DNA from: Polytrichum commune
Lineage: Eukaryota; Streptophyta; Polytrichopsida; Polytrichales; Polytrichaceae
Assembly: GCA_950295325.1 (NCBI GenBank)
Contig: OX485803.1
Span: forward strand, 44,777,554 to 44,841,553
Length of the DNA stretch: 64,000 nucleotides
Reading direction: 5' to 3'
A model generated the notes under the pieces. That model was not told the DNA's origin. It saw nothing but the letters and a program-made list of their open reading frames with translations, and did no database searches. Positions 43,850-56,160 of the stretch are shown in pieces. Both the position numbers and the translations under genes were made by a program. Position 1 is the stretch's first letter, and each line of letters opens with the position of its first letter.

Positions 43850-44335
43850 GTTAACACTCCCACATACCAAGTGTCTAGAGAGATTTTGGGGCACACTACA
43901 CTAAATAGGATACTTGGTGTTTGATACACTAATTAAATATGAATGCATACACTAAATATTAATATATTAAATATAAACTATGGTAATATGTGGAAGGTAC
44001 ATCTTTGCATTAGTGTTAGTAAGGATATGAAAAAAAAACAAAATAACAATGATGAAAGAAGAATTCCATCATATCTTCTAACACTAATTGTCAAGGAATT
44101 GAAAATTAGTGTTGAGCAGGGTAGGGTGGTAACAACATTAAATATAATCAAACACTAAATATCCTATCTAGTGTAGTGTTCTCAAGTCCAACTGGTTACA
44201 TGTTATGATCTTTTGGTTTTCTCTTTATTAGTTTGAAATATATTCCACAGATTCCTAAAGCCTTGGACTTCAACCGGTTATTTCTTGAACTCAACGGGTT
44301 CATATGCAACTAGCGGTTAGTTCTCCCCGTCCATT
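43850..44335 (+). repeat. ACCGGTT repeat copy split by a MITE
   Basis: GTGTCTAGAGAGATTTTGGG opens the repeat at about 43871. After the MITE it resumes at TAGTGTTCTCAAGTCCAAC and ends in ACTAGCGGTTAGTTCTCCCC. A short stretch next to the insertion is missing relative to other copies. Confidence 0.6.
43899..44173. mobile_element. TA-flanked MITE, copy 3
   Basis: Begins CACTAAATAGGATACTTGG and ends ATATCCTATCTAGTG, with TA at 43897-43898 and 44174-44175. It shares GAGCAGGGTAGGGTGGTAAC with copies 1 and 2 and is about 40 bp shorter than them. Confidence 0.8.
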
Positions 44336-45074
44336 GCATCCACCTTAAGAAAACCGATGGTCGGCGCCCGTTTGTGGCTCCATGAGTGGGGGTGCTCTTA
44401 GGGCCACTTCACGCATGAGCCAAGAGCCGTGACCATGAAATTGTGAGAGCCCAAAAGAAACTGTCCAAAGGCCGTCCCAACATACCTCCAAAATCATGTA
44501 GTGTGGTCACGGACCCTCAAGTGTACTGTGAAGCCATATGTGACCGGACCCTCAACCAAATATCATTTCAACGAACGTCTATTCATGCGGGCCCTCACAC
44601 ATGATAAAAATAAAACAAATCAACGGTTGTGAACGTTCGGAGTGCCATGGTCTTCCAATTGTTTTGTGTTTGGCCTACCTTCAAGAGGTGGTTTTTGAAA
44701 GTAGTCCAAGTGACCGTGAATCATGATCCATTCGATGCCATGTAGGCAAGCATCCATGTAGACTTCACATCCATCTTGCACTCACTCACTCACATACTCC
44801 CTCCGCCGGTCCCTCAAGCGGCGAACGTGGACCGGCTCCGGCCTTTCCACCAATGAGCGTGCGCCCATGGTCATGGGCTCTCAGTCTCGAGTGGGAAGGG
44901 AGGGGGGGGGGGGGGGGAGCGATGATCATGGGGGCTGGAGTGTTTCAAGTGGCATTTGATGCGGAATCTGGGGCAACGATTTCGGACAACCACCACGAAG
45001 AGAGAGGCTGTACCTGAGAACATGGGAGCCTTCCCTTTGTGTCAGAGGCCCTTTGGAACCAGCCCTCCCCTTCA
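44336..45074. other. gene-free stretch
   Basis: No gene. A pure G run of about 20 bases lies near 44898-44919. The region is mildly GC-rich but no long open frame or domain is present. Confidence 0.4.
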
Positions 45075-45490
45075 GCCTAACATCAATATAAAGCCACACA
45101 TCAAAAAGCAAGCAAGCTACCTAGCTATATACCTCTCCCTCCCTCTCCCTCTCTCTCCACTCTCGACTCTGGGGGAAGGAATGCTGATGTCACTGCAGTA
45201 ATATCCCGATTAAGTGCGCAATTCTTTTGACAAAAATCAGGGTTCAAACTTTATTGTTTGAACATGTCATGCATAGTCGCGACATAGCCTAACATCAATA
45301 TACATAAAGCCACAGATTAAAAGCGAGCTCTCTCTCTCTACTCTGGACTATGGGGGAAGGAATGTTGATGTTACTGCAGTATTATCCTGATTCAGTACGC
45401 ACCCGTTTAAGTACGCATCTCAGTTAAGTGCGCAATTTTTTTTCTTTGACAAAAATTGGGGCTCAAACTTTATTGTTTGAACATGTCATG
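45075..45490. repeat. imperfect ~190-bp tandem duplication
   Basis: The block AGCCTAACATCAATAT...GGGGGAAGGAATG...CTGCAGTA...GTTTGAACATGTCATGCA occurs first from about 45075 and again from about 45288. It duplicates the left end of the element described at 45196-45938. Confidence 0.65.
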
Positions 45491-45938
45491 CAAAGTCATT
45501 TGTCGCGAATGCATGAATTTTTTACGCTTGACATTCAATGTCAGTTTATTTACGTTTCGCTAAAACGTCCCAAAGGATTGTGTCGCAGTTCATCATACAT
45601 ATGTCCGGCTTTCGTTTGAGCATCGGAGCAAAGCAATTGGTTGAGGACAGTGCTCTGTAGAGCTTCAAAGCCTTTGAAACTAGTAGCACTTTTGAATTTA
45701 GCAAGTGTCTCGACGAGCTGGATTTTGTCATCGATAGGTGGTTCTTCTTCAAATCGCATCGTTTCCAGAACTTCATCAATGTCCTCTAACATAACAACAC
45801 TCTATATATTCTTCGTTGGTTGCATCATCAATATAAAAAACCACTCGTACCAACTATGCAAAGTAAAGTACGCACCTACCAACTAAGTGCGCACCAACGG
45901 CTCCGGTTCAAAGTGCGTACTTAAGAGGGAGATTACTG
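45196..45938. mobile_element. pogo-like element with duplicated left end
   Basis: The left ends CAGTAATATCCCGATTAAG (45196) and CAGTATTATCCTGATTCAG (45377) are inverted relative to the right end, which reads CAGTAATCTCCCTCTTAAG on the minus strand and ends at 45938. AAGTGCGCA/AAGTACGCA words are repeated near both ends. CAGT-type ends suggest pogo/Tigger, but no clear TA duplication is seen. A minus-strand frame at 45550-45792 (EVLETMRFEEEPPIDDK and KSATSFKGFEALQST) could be the C-terminal end of its transposase; that is a weak inference. Confidence 0.45.
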
Positions 45939-45989
45939 TGTATATAAGGCTGGTGGCATATAAGGTAACGTAAGGTGGTGAGGGTATGT

Positions 45990-46310
45990 ATAATGCGGCC
46001 CAATTGTGGGCGCTCAGTCCAACTCCATAGACCAATTATCTGACTGTTGGAATCTTAGGAATGGTGTGTGTCATCTGGTTAGCGATTCAACACAAGGAAC
46101 CATGCAACATGTCAATCCAAGTTCCAAGATTAGCATTCACATGCAAACGGTATAGGAGGTCAAAGTGAATCTCATGTTTTCTTTGTTTTCAAGTGATCAC
46201 GTAGACTTCTCTCGATTGTGTTCGTTATCGAACTTAGAATGGTTGATGTATTACAAATCTATATAGTCCGATCATGGCATAACACATGCAGTGTTCAAGA
46301 TTGAAGTCTG
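45990..46310. repeat. ATGTGGCC dispersed repeat copy
   Basis: Contains GCGGCCCAATTGTGGGC, CAGTCCAACTCCATAG, CAAGTTCCAAGATTAGC, ATAGGAGGTCAAAGTG and a terminal part near CATAACACATGCAG. It matches the family body seen at 26351 and 47555. Confidence 0.5.
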
Positions 46311-46379
46311 CAATGCCCTTCAAAATATACCTCTCAAATTGAAAACGAAGACGTCACTTGAAGTCCTCGCTATGATATG

Positions 46380-47292
46380 CCCGGGGAGGGCACTCGCGAA
46401 AATTTATTAAACCATGTGAGAAAGAATGTAGGGTATTTTTTATTCATTTGTGATAAAATTTATACAATTCTTCGATATAATGAAGCACCTCTTCAATTAC
46501 AAAGTTGTGTGTATAAAAAAATAAGGGTACCATATAATGCATCAGTTTATCTAATTCTTTCAATCTAAAATAGGGTTGGGAATAGTAGGTAGAGAAAAAA
46601 ATATTGAGGCAGAGGTATATAATGCATTTTATGGTGGTCAATGAATGAAAAACTATCCATTTTCAATCCAAATTCCCAAATGAAAAATTTGGATGACGAG
46701 GGTTTTGGTGTTCTTTGCTTTGTGCGTTGTATCGTTGATTTTTGCCTAGGGTTGCTTGCGCCAATGCAGCGCTGCTTGTGAGGCATGATTTGGTGTTGAA
46801 GTTCTTGACGTGCATTTTGTGGTTGTGTGCGGTTTTCGGAGTTCTAGTAGTAGAATCTTGTCTTCATTCGTTTTATTTTGGTGCTTCTCTCAAGTTTACT
46901 TGCTTCAAGTTTGTTTGATTTGAACATTGTTTGATGTATGTTCTGGAACAATAGGAGGTCCTAATAATGCTTCAAGTTTTTATGTTTTGGTACATTGTTT
47001 GATGTCTTCAATCTAGACATGGTTTATTGAATTTTCACTACAAACTTTCAAGAGTCCTATGAGTTGTCATTCATGGGGTCAAATATAAAAATTATAAGGA
47101 ACACAGGGTACTAGAAACTAGTTCAGTTGCGACTTTATAAATACAAATAGGGTCATCTAAAATGACAAAATTTAGATTTATCTGTACTGATAGGGTGTAA
47201 AGAATTCCAATTTCTTAGATAAATAGCCCCATGATAAATACCCTTCCGTCGCAGATGGGTTATTAAATACATGTATGAGTGCCCTCCCCGGG
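46380..47292. mobile_element. hAT-like non-autonomous element
   Basis: A 913-bp segment with perfect 16-bp inverted ends CCCGGGGAGGGCACTC and an exact 8-bp direct repeat ATGATATG outside them (46372-46379 and 47293-47300). Eight-base duplications are characteristic of hAT transposons. No transposase frame is present. The frames at 46377-46568 (+) and 46565-46786 (-) have no domain. Confidence 0.8.
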
Positions 47293-47554
47293 ATGATATG
47301 CCTGCCACAAGAACCAACAAGCATAGATTTTGAAATGGTCAGTACAAGAAATGGTACTAGATGGTTGGATTCTTGAGTCTTCACATTGTACTGAAAACAT
47401 GTATCATATAATTCATGCACAAGTTTAATACGAGTTTTGTATTTCATTTCTATGTTCTTGGATTGACGTCGACTTGGATTTGAACCAACCTTTCAATTTG
47501 AATCTCATATGAGGGCTTCAATCTTGAACATTGAAGACATGGTGTTTTTATAGC

Positions 47555-48200
47555 GGACGGTTTTGGAAGTTGGATCGGGTCATGAATGGTGTCGTCGTCT
47601 TATTAGGAATTGAGGATCGTGCGTTTCCAAGTTTCAAGATTGGAGTTGAGATGCAGAAGTTGTAGGAGGTCAAAGTGAATATAATTTTCTTTCTCTTTAA
47701 ATGATTACATAGGCTTTTCAAATTGTGCTCATTATTAAACTTAGGATGGTTGAAATGGGTGACTTTGAGTGTATAGTCCAATCTCATGATAACACAGGTT
47801 TTTTTTTTCCTTTTTTTCCTTTTTTTTCTTCTTCTTTTTAATATATATTTTTAAATCCTAGACAAGCTTGACTGTTGGTACGGCTCGGGAATGATGTCAT
47901 GTGGTTAGCAATTGAGGGTCACGCAAATCGTCATTTCAGGTCCAAAAGCACAATCGAAATGCAAAAGTTATTGGGGATCAAAAGTGTATTTGATTCTCTT
48001 GCTCTTTAAGCCATCACATAGGCTCTCTCAATTGTAGTCTCTATTAGACCTATAATAGTGCCCGTACATGGAGCACATCGTCCAATCTCATCATAACAAC
48101 ACACGTTTTTTTGTGTCCATTCGTAACTACAAGCCATGCCATATACCACTAAAATAACATGTGCCTAATCAAGATGAATGATCACATAAGGCTCGCATAC
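47555..48200. repeat. ATGTGGCC dispersed repeat, two adjacent copies
   Basis: The first copy is at about 47555-47798 and the second at about 47860-48200. Both carry the gene-free body with GAGATGCA, AAGTTGTAGGAGGTCAAAG or its variant, TCACATAGGCT, and CCAATCTCAT. The second ends GAATGATCACATAAGGC. A T-rich run (47799-47850) separates them. Confidence 0.5.
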
Positions 48201-49999
48201 CTAAGTATCACCTAGCCACCGAACACCAAATTACAACAACCAATTGGTGCATCTAACTGTGTTAACTTTGTTTCAACATTGAATGGAGTGGTGTTGTTTG
48301 ATTAGTTTTTCTTGTTCTCCATCTTCTATTGGTCATTATTGTGTATTCCATTGTGTTGCATTAGCAAGTCTATGATGAAACTTGAACGGAAATTGAATCG
48401 GAAATCGGATCTCCCTTGATTTTAGTTATAATAGATGCATGTGTGTCGACTCTTTGAATGAATACATAGGTCCCCCAAATTGCATTGCGATTTAAATGTA
48501 AAATAGTTAATCATATTTGAGGGTGTAATCCAATCTCTTTTAAACACATGTCTTTGTTCTTAGATCCACATCTAGCCACACACTATTCAAATATAGGTAT
48601 CCAATCAAGGAAAATTTGACTGAATGAGGCTCACTTTCCTTGGGTCTTGGTTAGCTGCGACAACGTGTTCATTGACTTTTCATATTTGTATGGAGTTGAC
48701 AACATCATAACATTATTCAATAGAATTTATAGTTCTTCACTGTTGTCTATTTCGGCATAAACTAAGCCTCCGAACTTCCCCTCCCTATTGTCCCATTTGT
48801 CCTCTACATGATTAGATTGTCCCATGTGAATAAATATTGGGGCTTGAACTACCATCTTGAGTTTGAATGAGGTATGAAGATTTGGGCTACAAATTGACAA
48901 CATATGTGTATCCTATGAAATTGTTGAATATTATTTCATGTGAAGTGTGAGTGGCCGTGGAATAAAGTTACCTGTAAAGTCACCAAAAATGGAGCTAAAC
49001 CCCAAATTTGAAGGAATCTCCTATATTTGCCACTTCCAGCACTTGTCTCAGTGGCCTAAAATATAAAAAGGGAGCAAACTTCTTGTGCTTCTATACTAAA
49101 GCTACAAAACTTTGCGAAACTTGAGTTCCTTTTCTTGAGTATAATATTATATGGGAGCTCACAAGTAGTCAGAGGAGCAAAGAACGCTTTGGTGACAAAG
49201 AAAATGAGAAGATTCTTTTAGTTTTATGAAACTGAAAGATGTGGACACCTAAAACTCAAAGCCGCTGCCAAAACTTTCTGGTTACATTTTGAACAAAGGA
49301 CCATCAAGGGATTTTAACCCCATAATATTACTAAGCCTACTTACTCTACATCCTTTTTAAAGGGAGAGGGACAAGCAAGAGGCTTGCATGGATTATGGAC
49401 CAAGATTCGAAGATCAGGCTACATGTCGTCACCATGTTTGCAGACCTACATGGGATCTCGGTAGACAACATACCCACAACCACTCACTGTGTCAAATTTC
49501 TAAATAATCATAATATGATTCTATCAAACCAGTCATCCAAGTTCAAGTGCCGACCCACTTGCTAGTTTACCCTTGCAAAATGAACAATACTTAGACTAAG
49601 TACTGTTAATTTGGAGTAATCTTATGCCCATGCATCTTACTGTAACTAAGGAGCCTGGAGAATCTGTTGCACGTGGGCCACGTCCGGCCGCATGATGACG
49701 AGGTTCGCGCAAATAACTTAAACCAGAAGCTTCTAAAATGCACGCTGACTCCAGTAGTACTACTACTACCTTACCTGCTGTCTGCTTCGTTTGTTTTGTT
49801 TATCAACTTGTTATCGGTGAGCGGCGCAAATTTCAATGTGGCGTAGGTGGTGGAGCTTCTTTTCCACTGTCATGGCATTCGTTGGTGTTCTCGCATCAAG
49901 CTGAGTTCAGGTATTTGGCCTTCAATTTAGGGCACTTCCCACTCCATTATCTTAAGGTAAGCGGGTCTTGAATGGACACTTTCTTCTGCACCCACTTCT
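48201..49999. other. gene-free stretch
   Basis: A further decayed ATGTGG-family fragment is likely at about 48380-48640. Otherwise no gene is seen. The open frame at 49738-49971 has no motif. Confidence 0.4.
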
Positions 50000-50560
50000 C
50001 GTAGGATGTGAAACACAGAATCGGTGCGAGATGGTTAGCAAATCCAAATCATGCTCGTAGCCACTTTCGTATGAATGTTCTATTTCATTGTCAAAGTGGA
50101 GATTATGAGTTCATATATGATCATATAGGTTTCCCCATTTATGTTGACTATCACATTTAAAATGGGTAACAAATTTTGAGCACGTAGTCCACTCTCTTTT
50201 GAACACGAATCTAATCAATGTTCGTTCTTAGATTCACACCCAACCATACACCATTTAGGTGTTTATTTCAAATTAGACTTTGAGTTAGGCACGTCTATCA
50301 TAACAAATTTGTCTATTGGATTGAATTGGAAGTTGTCTCATTTGGTTAGCAATTGCAACAAATCACACATATTGTTGTTTCAAGTTTTGGGATCAAAGTT
50401 TCACAAGTTGCAATAGTTGTATGAGTGTAAAGTGATTGTTGTCATTCTCTTTAATGATCACATAGACCCTCCCACTTGTGATACTCATTTTTGAATCTTG
50501 AATGGTGTCTATCTTTCGACAACATGTTGACAACAAGAGAAACAACATACGAAAACATAA
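50000..50560. repeat. ATGTGGCC dispersed repeat, two partial copies
   Basis: Two consecutive partial copies (about 50000-50285 and 50285-50560) share GTTAGCAAAT or GTTAGCAATT, AAGTGGAGATTATG or AAAGTTTCACAAGTTG, TGATCACATAGACC-like text and ATTTTGAGCAC-like text. Non-coding. Confidence 0.45.
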
Positions 50561-51742
50561 TGACTTCGAATCTTTGTCAAAGGGGAAGTGGATATGGTTT
50601 GTCTTTGTCCACACAATAAAACACTCATAAAATAGATGATGATTAAATCAACACTCTAAATCCTGCACAATAAGTACTTATTGATTATGAGAATGTACAC
50701 CACCTTAGCATTAGGTTCCTGTGTTATTTTTAGATCATCTGCAATAATACTTTGAATCTGTATAGCTTTTGCATACAGATAGAATCAAGACAGACTTCAG
50801 GGCATTAAAATCCCCTTCCGACTGCTGATATGTATCACAACTTTTTGAATCCCATAATAATATCTTTACACAGTGCTTGAAGTGCCAGTGTTAAGCACCC
50901 TCTGCCTCATTGAAAAACTTGTAGGCGAGAGACATACCCACAGCAAGATCATGGATCATCACCCTAATTATGCGTTTGACTGATTTGTATTTCCAGCCCA
51001 AGATCAAGAAGAAGAATCTGCACACTGCATGAACAGTAAAGAGGAAGACCTAGAAATGCATACTGGTTTCAACTGTTACTTCATTCACATCACAATGGAA
51101 TGTATAGCTGGTGCCAGCAACTAGTTACGCTTTCTGTACCATAGGATTGGTTACCTCCACAAGTTTGTAAACACTTGACTTCAGTTCATATATATGGCCA
51201 AGTCATACTCTCAACAGTCAACCCAAGATGAGAATCGACCATGACAACAGGGAAAAAGACCCTCATTCAGTTACTATTCTTAATTGGACACCTATATTTG
51301 GATGGTGTGTGGTTAGGGGTGGATCTAAGACATGTGCTTAGAAGAGATTAAACTGCATGCTCAAAAGTTGTCAAGTATTCTAGGTTCAAGAATGAACATA
51401 GTTGGGGGGACCTATATAATCATTTAAGAAAGATAAGTTTCACTTTAATAATGAGTAAGATATTCATATGAGCTCCAAAGATTACAAGGAAAATGGCTGT
51501 GGCCACAACTTCAACTTGCTAACCATCTCTCCTAATCGTGTGCTCAGTATCCTAGCAGAAGTGGGTACAGAGTTAAAAGTGTCCAGTTTAGGCCCGCTTA
51601 CCTTACCTAGACCAAAGTGAAAGCAAAGCAGACATGACATTCTGAGACGAAAAGTAGGCGTACACAGGGAAGCCGATGAAAGCATTACATCTCAATCAAA
51701 CATAATACTGTACAGAATATATAGTGTTTTCTTAGGTGAGAC
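50561..51742. other. gene-free stretch downstream of PyrD
   Basis: No gene. An inverted ATGTGG-family copy lies at about 51285-51560 (TTAATTGGACACCTATATTT to GCTAACCATCTCTC). The sequence just below 51743 would hold the PyrD 3' UTR; I could not place a polyadenylation site with confidence. Confidence 0.4.
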
Positions 51743-54700
51743 CTACTTATATTCAGGATCTGGATACTCAAGTCGAGAGTTGCAAGACTGTGGAAAATAA
51801 CCCTCAATTACAACATCAGAGCCCATGGCATAGGTTGATACTCTCTCTAACTTAACTAAATCGTTGACTGGGAATCCTGGACCTGTCTGATTTGCCCCAA
51901 CAAAAACAGGAGCAACATGGGTGACAACTTTATGAACAACCTGCTCCTTTACTGCTTGCTGGCCCAAGAAATTTTCAAAGCCTGATTGATCAGGTCCCCT
52001 TGAGTCGAGAAGAACTGAGCAAGCACCCCATTGGTAAACTACACTCAGAACATGGTAAAGGCTCAAGTCTTTCATTTTTACCACATCCACACCATGCTCT
52101 CGTAGCCGACATTCCAATTCGTCCTCTTTTTCATCACCATCTTCCTTCCGATCGAGCATGACCACTGTTTTTGCACTCTTTGCATCAAACACTTGAAGGT
52201 CCACGGGGAGATCGAGAGATCTGCCAACAAACAAACACAGAAATGTTTAGAAAGTCTGTATAGGACAATACTGTTTCCATCTTTGACATCTTTCTACACC
52301 GAATCAATTGCCAATCATGTTCCATGTTGGCTAAGTGTTTGAGCATCAAATCTATTATCTTTCTCAAAAACTAGAAACCTGTAGATTTATAACATTAGAT
52401 CTGTTGAATCACGGATACAGAGTCGATTTTCTGCAATACACGGAAAGGTTACAAAGAGTACCCTATTCAATCAATCACACCTGTAACCAGTATGGCCTAC
52501 ATTAAGAATTGCCTTCAGCTTTTCGAAACCAAACATGATAACAGACAAAAGTGACTTCAAAAAATCATGTGATAGAAACCAGTCAATCAGGAAATCAGAA
52601 GACGTGATGTTGTAAATAGCTCACAAACCCTCAAAACAGCCACAATCATAGTGAAACTCAAGAACACATTTCAGCACAAATCGACGCTAATCTGCTCACT
52701 ATAACTGCTCAATTGATCAGGCTTTCACATAAGGATCAGGGTTAAGGCCCTGAGTTTAAGGGTAGGTTTACATTACTCCAAAATTGAGTGATCCTATTGA
52801 TTGAGAGCAATTTTTAGGACCTGAGTCTACACTAGGGCCCTAGTCCAAAGTATGAGAAAATCAAGTGGCACTAATGCAGCACAACTTTCTGCCAAATCTT
52901 GTTGGTGCCAACTCAAGATAATAATCCATCCAACTTGAGAAACCAAACTTGAAGCTTTGGGTTTAATATTGAGTCCATACGTAAGACCCATGTAAAGGGG
53001 TCTTTTGAATCCCAAGTTTCTTGGACCCGGACCCTATTGTAAATTTGATCTAAGCCACCCTTATTAGAACTAAATTACCATATCGCCACATAGATCTACC
53101 AAGTGTGACAGGTGAGACAGATTAAGTAATATGTGATTAACAAAAGTGCAGGTCAGGGAAAATTACAAACCTGGCAAGAATAACCCGAACAGGCTGTTTG
53201 GCACCTGGCTCAGAGGAGAGGAGGATTGGGTCATCATAGACTGCGGCATCTGTTACGATAACAGCATCATGTTCTTCCAGCAATTTGCTGTACAGACTTC
53301 CTTCTTCAGTGTTTAACCCTACGTTTCCCAAAACCCTGCCATCCATCGACATTGAATACCTGACAAAAGGAGCACCACGAAGACACCTCAACTGGTCACA
53401 ACCCCACATCAAAAAACAAAAAAATTGATGGCAGGATCAAACTAAAACAAGTGGGCCTTATGCAGATTTAACATAAGGTATTTGGACCTTATGTGGTCAC
53501 TCTTCTTCCTTGGACACTTTTATTCAAGTGGTGTATTGCAAGGCTTGTAGCTAAGAATGGACACCAAAAAGACAAGTGCCGCAATGAGATTGGATAAGAT
53601 GCTCAAAATACATTGACCATTCAAGATTCGATTGTTAACATCAAATTGGGAGGGTCTATATGATCATTTAAATATGTTCGTCTAAAGAGGACAAGAATCA
53701 TCACATTGACCTCCTATAATTTTTGCATCTCAACTCCCAATTGTGAAAGTTGAGATTACCATCTGCATGATCTACAATTGCTAACAGGATAAGACAATCT
53801 CCGATCCAATTCAAAATCATCTGTGGAGTTGGAAGGGCCCACAATAGGGCCACATGCTTTAGATACTCGAGGCGAGGAAGGCAAAAAGAAAAGCAAGAGA
53901 CATACCGAAGTGTGACAAAAGGCTGGCCAGTGATCATCCGGTGTATAAAGACTTCGTTCGTCACACGGCAGAGTTCTTCCTCCACGCCTGACACCACTTC
54001 TATCCCTGCATTCTGCAAGGTCTGGATGCCCTTGCCTGTTCCACATTACTCCAAATTTCCACTCAGTTACAGCCCACTTTATAGAGGAATGCATGGCATC
54101 AATACACAATATCAATAGTGGTACAGAGCCTACCCAACTGGTATCACAATTGTAATACTACTCAGATATTGGTACTTGGTGGGTATCACAAAATCAGTGG
54201 ATCTTTGTATACATGAGTCATTATTTGGGTCAATAACATCCTAAATCCATATTGATACTACAGTCATTTCACCTGGGTATGAAGGCTTTTGGATGGTACA
54301 TAAACCCATATGCTATGCAGAACAAATATATCCTCAAATTCCCGTAACCTACTTGTGTTAAAAAAATGTGAAATCCTCATTATATAGCCAAGTGCATCAA
54401 CACAAGGTGGTACCCTCTACAACCCTGGTGAGAAACAAGTGCAGGGATACCCATGAGAGCCCCTGATCACACTAAGTATACATTGATAGAGGATGCAAAA
54501 ACCATTCCCCCACCCAAAACCAACACCCTGAAACCTTGCACAATAAGTACATATTGATTAAGAGATGTCCATCACACCTCAACATCAGGCTCCCCTGATG
54601 GTTTTGGGCCATCTTCCAATAAAACTTTGAACCCTTGAAAATTTTGCATGCGAAATTCGAGTAAGACATACTTTGGTGCATTGGAATCCCCTCTCAACTC

Positions 54701-56033
54701 CTAACGAGAATCGCTTAAATCTTTTAAATTTTATGATAGTATCAACAGAGTTGAAAAGAACTTGCCTGAGACTTGAGGGTTGGGATCAACAATACCAACA
54801 ACCACGCGTTTCACCTTGGCCTTGACCAATGCCTGACTACAAGGAGGAGTCCGTCCATGGTGGTTGCATGGCTCCAAACTCACATACACAGTTGCACCCT
54901 CTGCCAAATCCCCAGCTTCCCTTAAGGCAAACACCTGGACACATGCACTCCATTAGCATGAACCTGTTGATGTTGTGAATAGAAAGAATCGACCCTGCAG
55001 TAGGGTAAACAATGCATTCTGAGACCATAACATGGTGCAATTAACTGCGGTGAGGTCATATCCAGTGTTGGACTGGTATCATGTTTTTTTGATACCATGC
55101 AGGTCTCAATAATGAGGATTTCACATTTTTTGACACCTGTAGGGCATGGGTATTTGAGGATATTTTTATTTTCGATACATCTGGGACTATATACCACACA
55201 AGAACCTTCTACATAAGTAAAATCACTCTAGTATCAATAAGGTTCAGAATAGTATTGACCCCAATAATAAGTCAGGTATGCAAATATTGGCTCATCTTGA
55301 GATACCCAACAAACATCAATATTTGACTGGTATTACAAATTTGATACCAGTCAGGTAGGTTCTTTGATACCATTATTAATGTTGGTTGTTGATACCATAC
55401 ATTCATGTATAAACTAGTCCAACATTGGTCATATCCAAGTAAAGAAAGTGAGAGCCTTGTCACAGAGTGTTTTTACTTTAAGATCGCAAGAATTCCCTGT
55501 AACAACAACCAGATTTCAATTTGCAGAATTATACTTATTTTTACCTCGGCATGGGGTTCACCGGCCTTAGGATGAAACCCTTGTCCAACAATTTTTCCAT
55601 CCTTCACAATCAAGCATCCCACCATGGGATTTGGGGATGTCTTCCCAAGCGCTTGCTTCGCGAGCTCCACACACATCCTCATGTACATTGCATCTTCCTC
55701 TGTTGCTCCCTGAGGTAGACTATTGTCCAACTTTGGGGTAGGGTCATCAGCAACTGAGATTAAGGGCGCCATCACATCATGCGTAACCCCTGTTCTTGTG
55801 GAATGTTTGGGTTTTGCAGGGTTGATATGATGTTCATCCCAACACATGGCGGTCACGGGTTTGGCTATGGAGAAGGATCCATGGGTTTTGCAAAAACTTG
55901 AAATTCGCAGGAACTCGAGAGGAAAGAAAGACCTGGGAGGAGAGGTTGTCCCCCTGTAGTGAGATGTGGAAGAGAAGATAGCAGATGGGTTTGCTCCCAC
56001 CCTTAACAACTGCGCTGACAGCGCCATCGTCAT
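51743..56033 (-). CDS. PYRD: pyrimidine deaminase PyrD, riboflavin synthesis, plastid
   Basis: Five exons on the minus strand: 56033-55545, 54934-54766, 54035-53906, 53359-53171 and 52220-51743. Joined they give 1,455 nt, i.e. 484 residues plus TAG. Residues 1-60 are Ser/Arg-rich and acidic-poor, like a plastid transit peptide. The deaminase domain (~115-260) carries the zinc site H161-A-E163 and P185-C186-x8-C195 ([14 protein letters not shown]). Exons 3-5 encode a reductase-like domain ([30 protein letters not shown]) whose conserved substrate motifs are altered, as in plant PyrD. The expected reaction is deamination of diaminohydroxyphosphoribosylaminopyrimidine, the second step toward riboflavin. 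The plant PyrR paralogue has lost the zinc ligands, which are intact here. Splice phases all match. Intron 2 uses a GC donor. ATG 56033 was chosen as the first in-frame Met giving a transit peptide; Met3 is an alternative. Confidence 0.92.
53487..53856 (-). repeat. ATGTGGCC repeat inside PyrD intron 3
   Basis: Runs from CCTTATGTGGTCACTC to GGGCCCACAATAGGGCCACA, in minus orientation relative to the family. It fills most of the 546-bp intron between exons 3 and 4. The opposite ends share ATGTGGYC, consistent with a MITE. Confidence 0.6.
54036..54765 (-). other. PyrD intron 2 with a GC-AG boundary
   Basis: Exon 2 ends CTCAG and the intron begins GCAAGT, the consensus of the minor GC-AG class; the acceptor is GGAACAG. 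Joining there restores VSGKGIQTL in frame. No GT donor nearby gives the conserved protein, so the GC donor is the supported choice. Confidence 0.8.
54117..54400 (-). repeat. GATACC repeat element in PyrD intron 2
   Basis: Read on the minus strand it aligns along its length with the intron 1 copy: GAGGATTTCACATTTTTT, AATTTGAGGATAT, TAGTATCAATA, TATTGACCCAAATAATGACTC and TGATACCCACC. Its ends are less clear than in intron 1. Confidence 0.6.
55065..55426 (+). mobile_element. GATACC MITE in PyrD intron 1
   Basis: The ends are inverted (TGTTGGACTGGT at the left, TGTTGGACTAGT when the right end is inverted) and are flanked by an 11-bp direct repeat GGTCATATCCA (55054-55064 and 55427-55437). Allowing for end ambiguity, the duplication is 8-11 bp. 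It is non-coding and makes up more than half of the intron. Confidence 0.65.
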
Positions 56034-56160
56034 TGAACCCTTTCCGAGATCGACCAGCGAAGAGGCCTACCAAATTCCAATTTCTTCACTTCCTCAAATG
56101 CGAACATTTGTGGTTATCTTAAGGTAGAGCCACCGACAGAGCAACATTCCATTGTCTCCT

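Noticed and set aside
44898-44919. Long G run as a regulatory G-quadruplex
   Set aside because: No gene nearby; most simply a homopolymer expansion.
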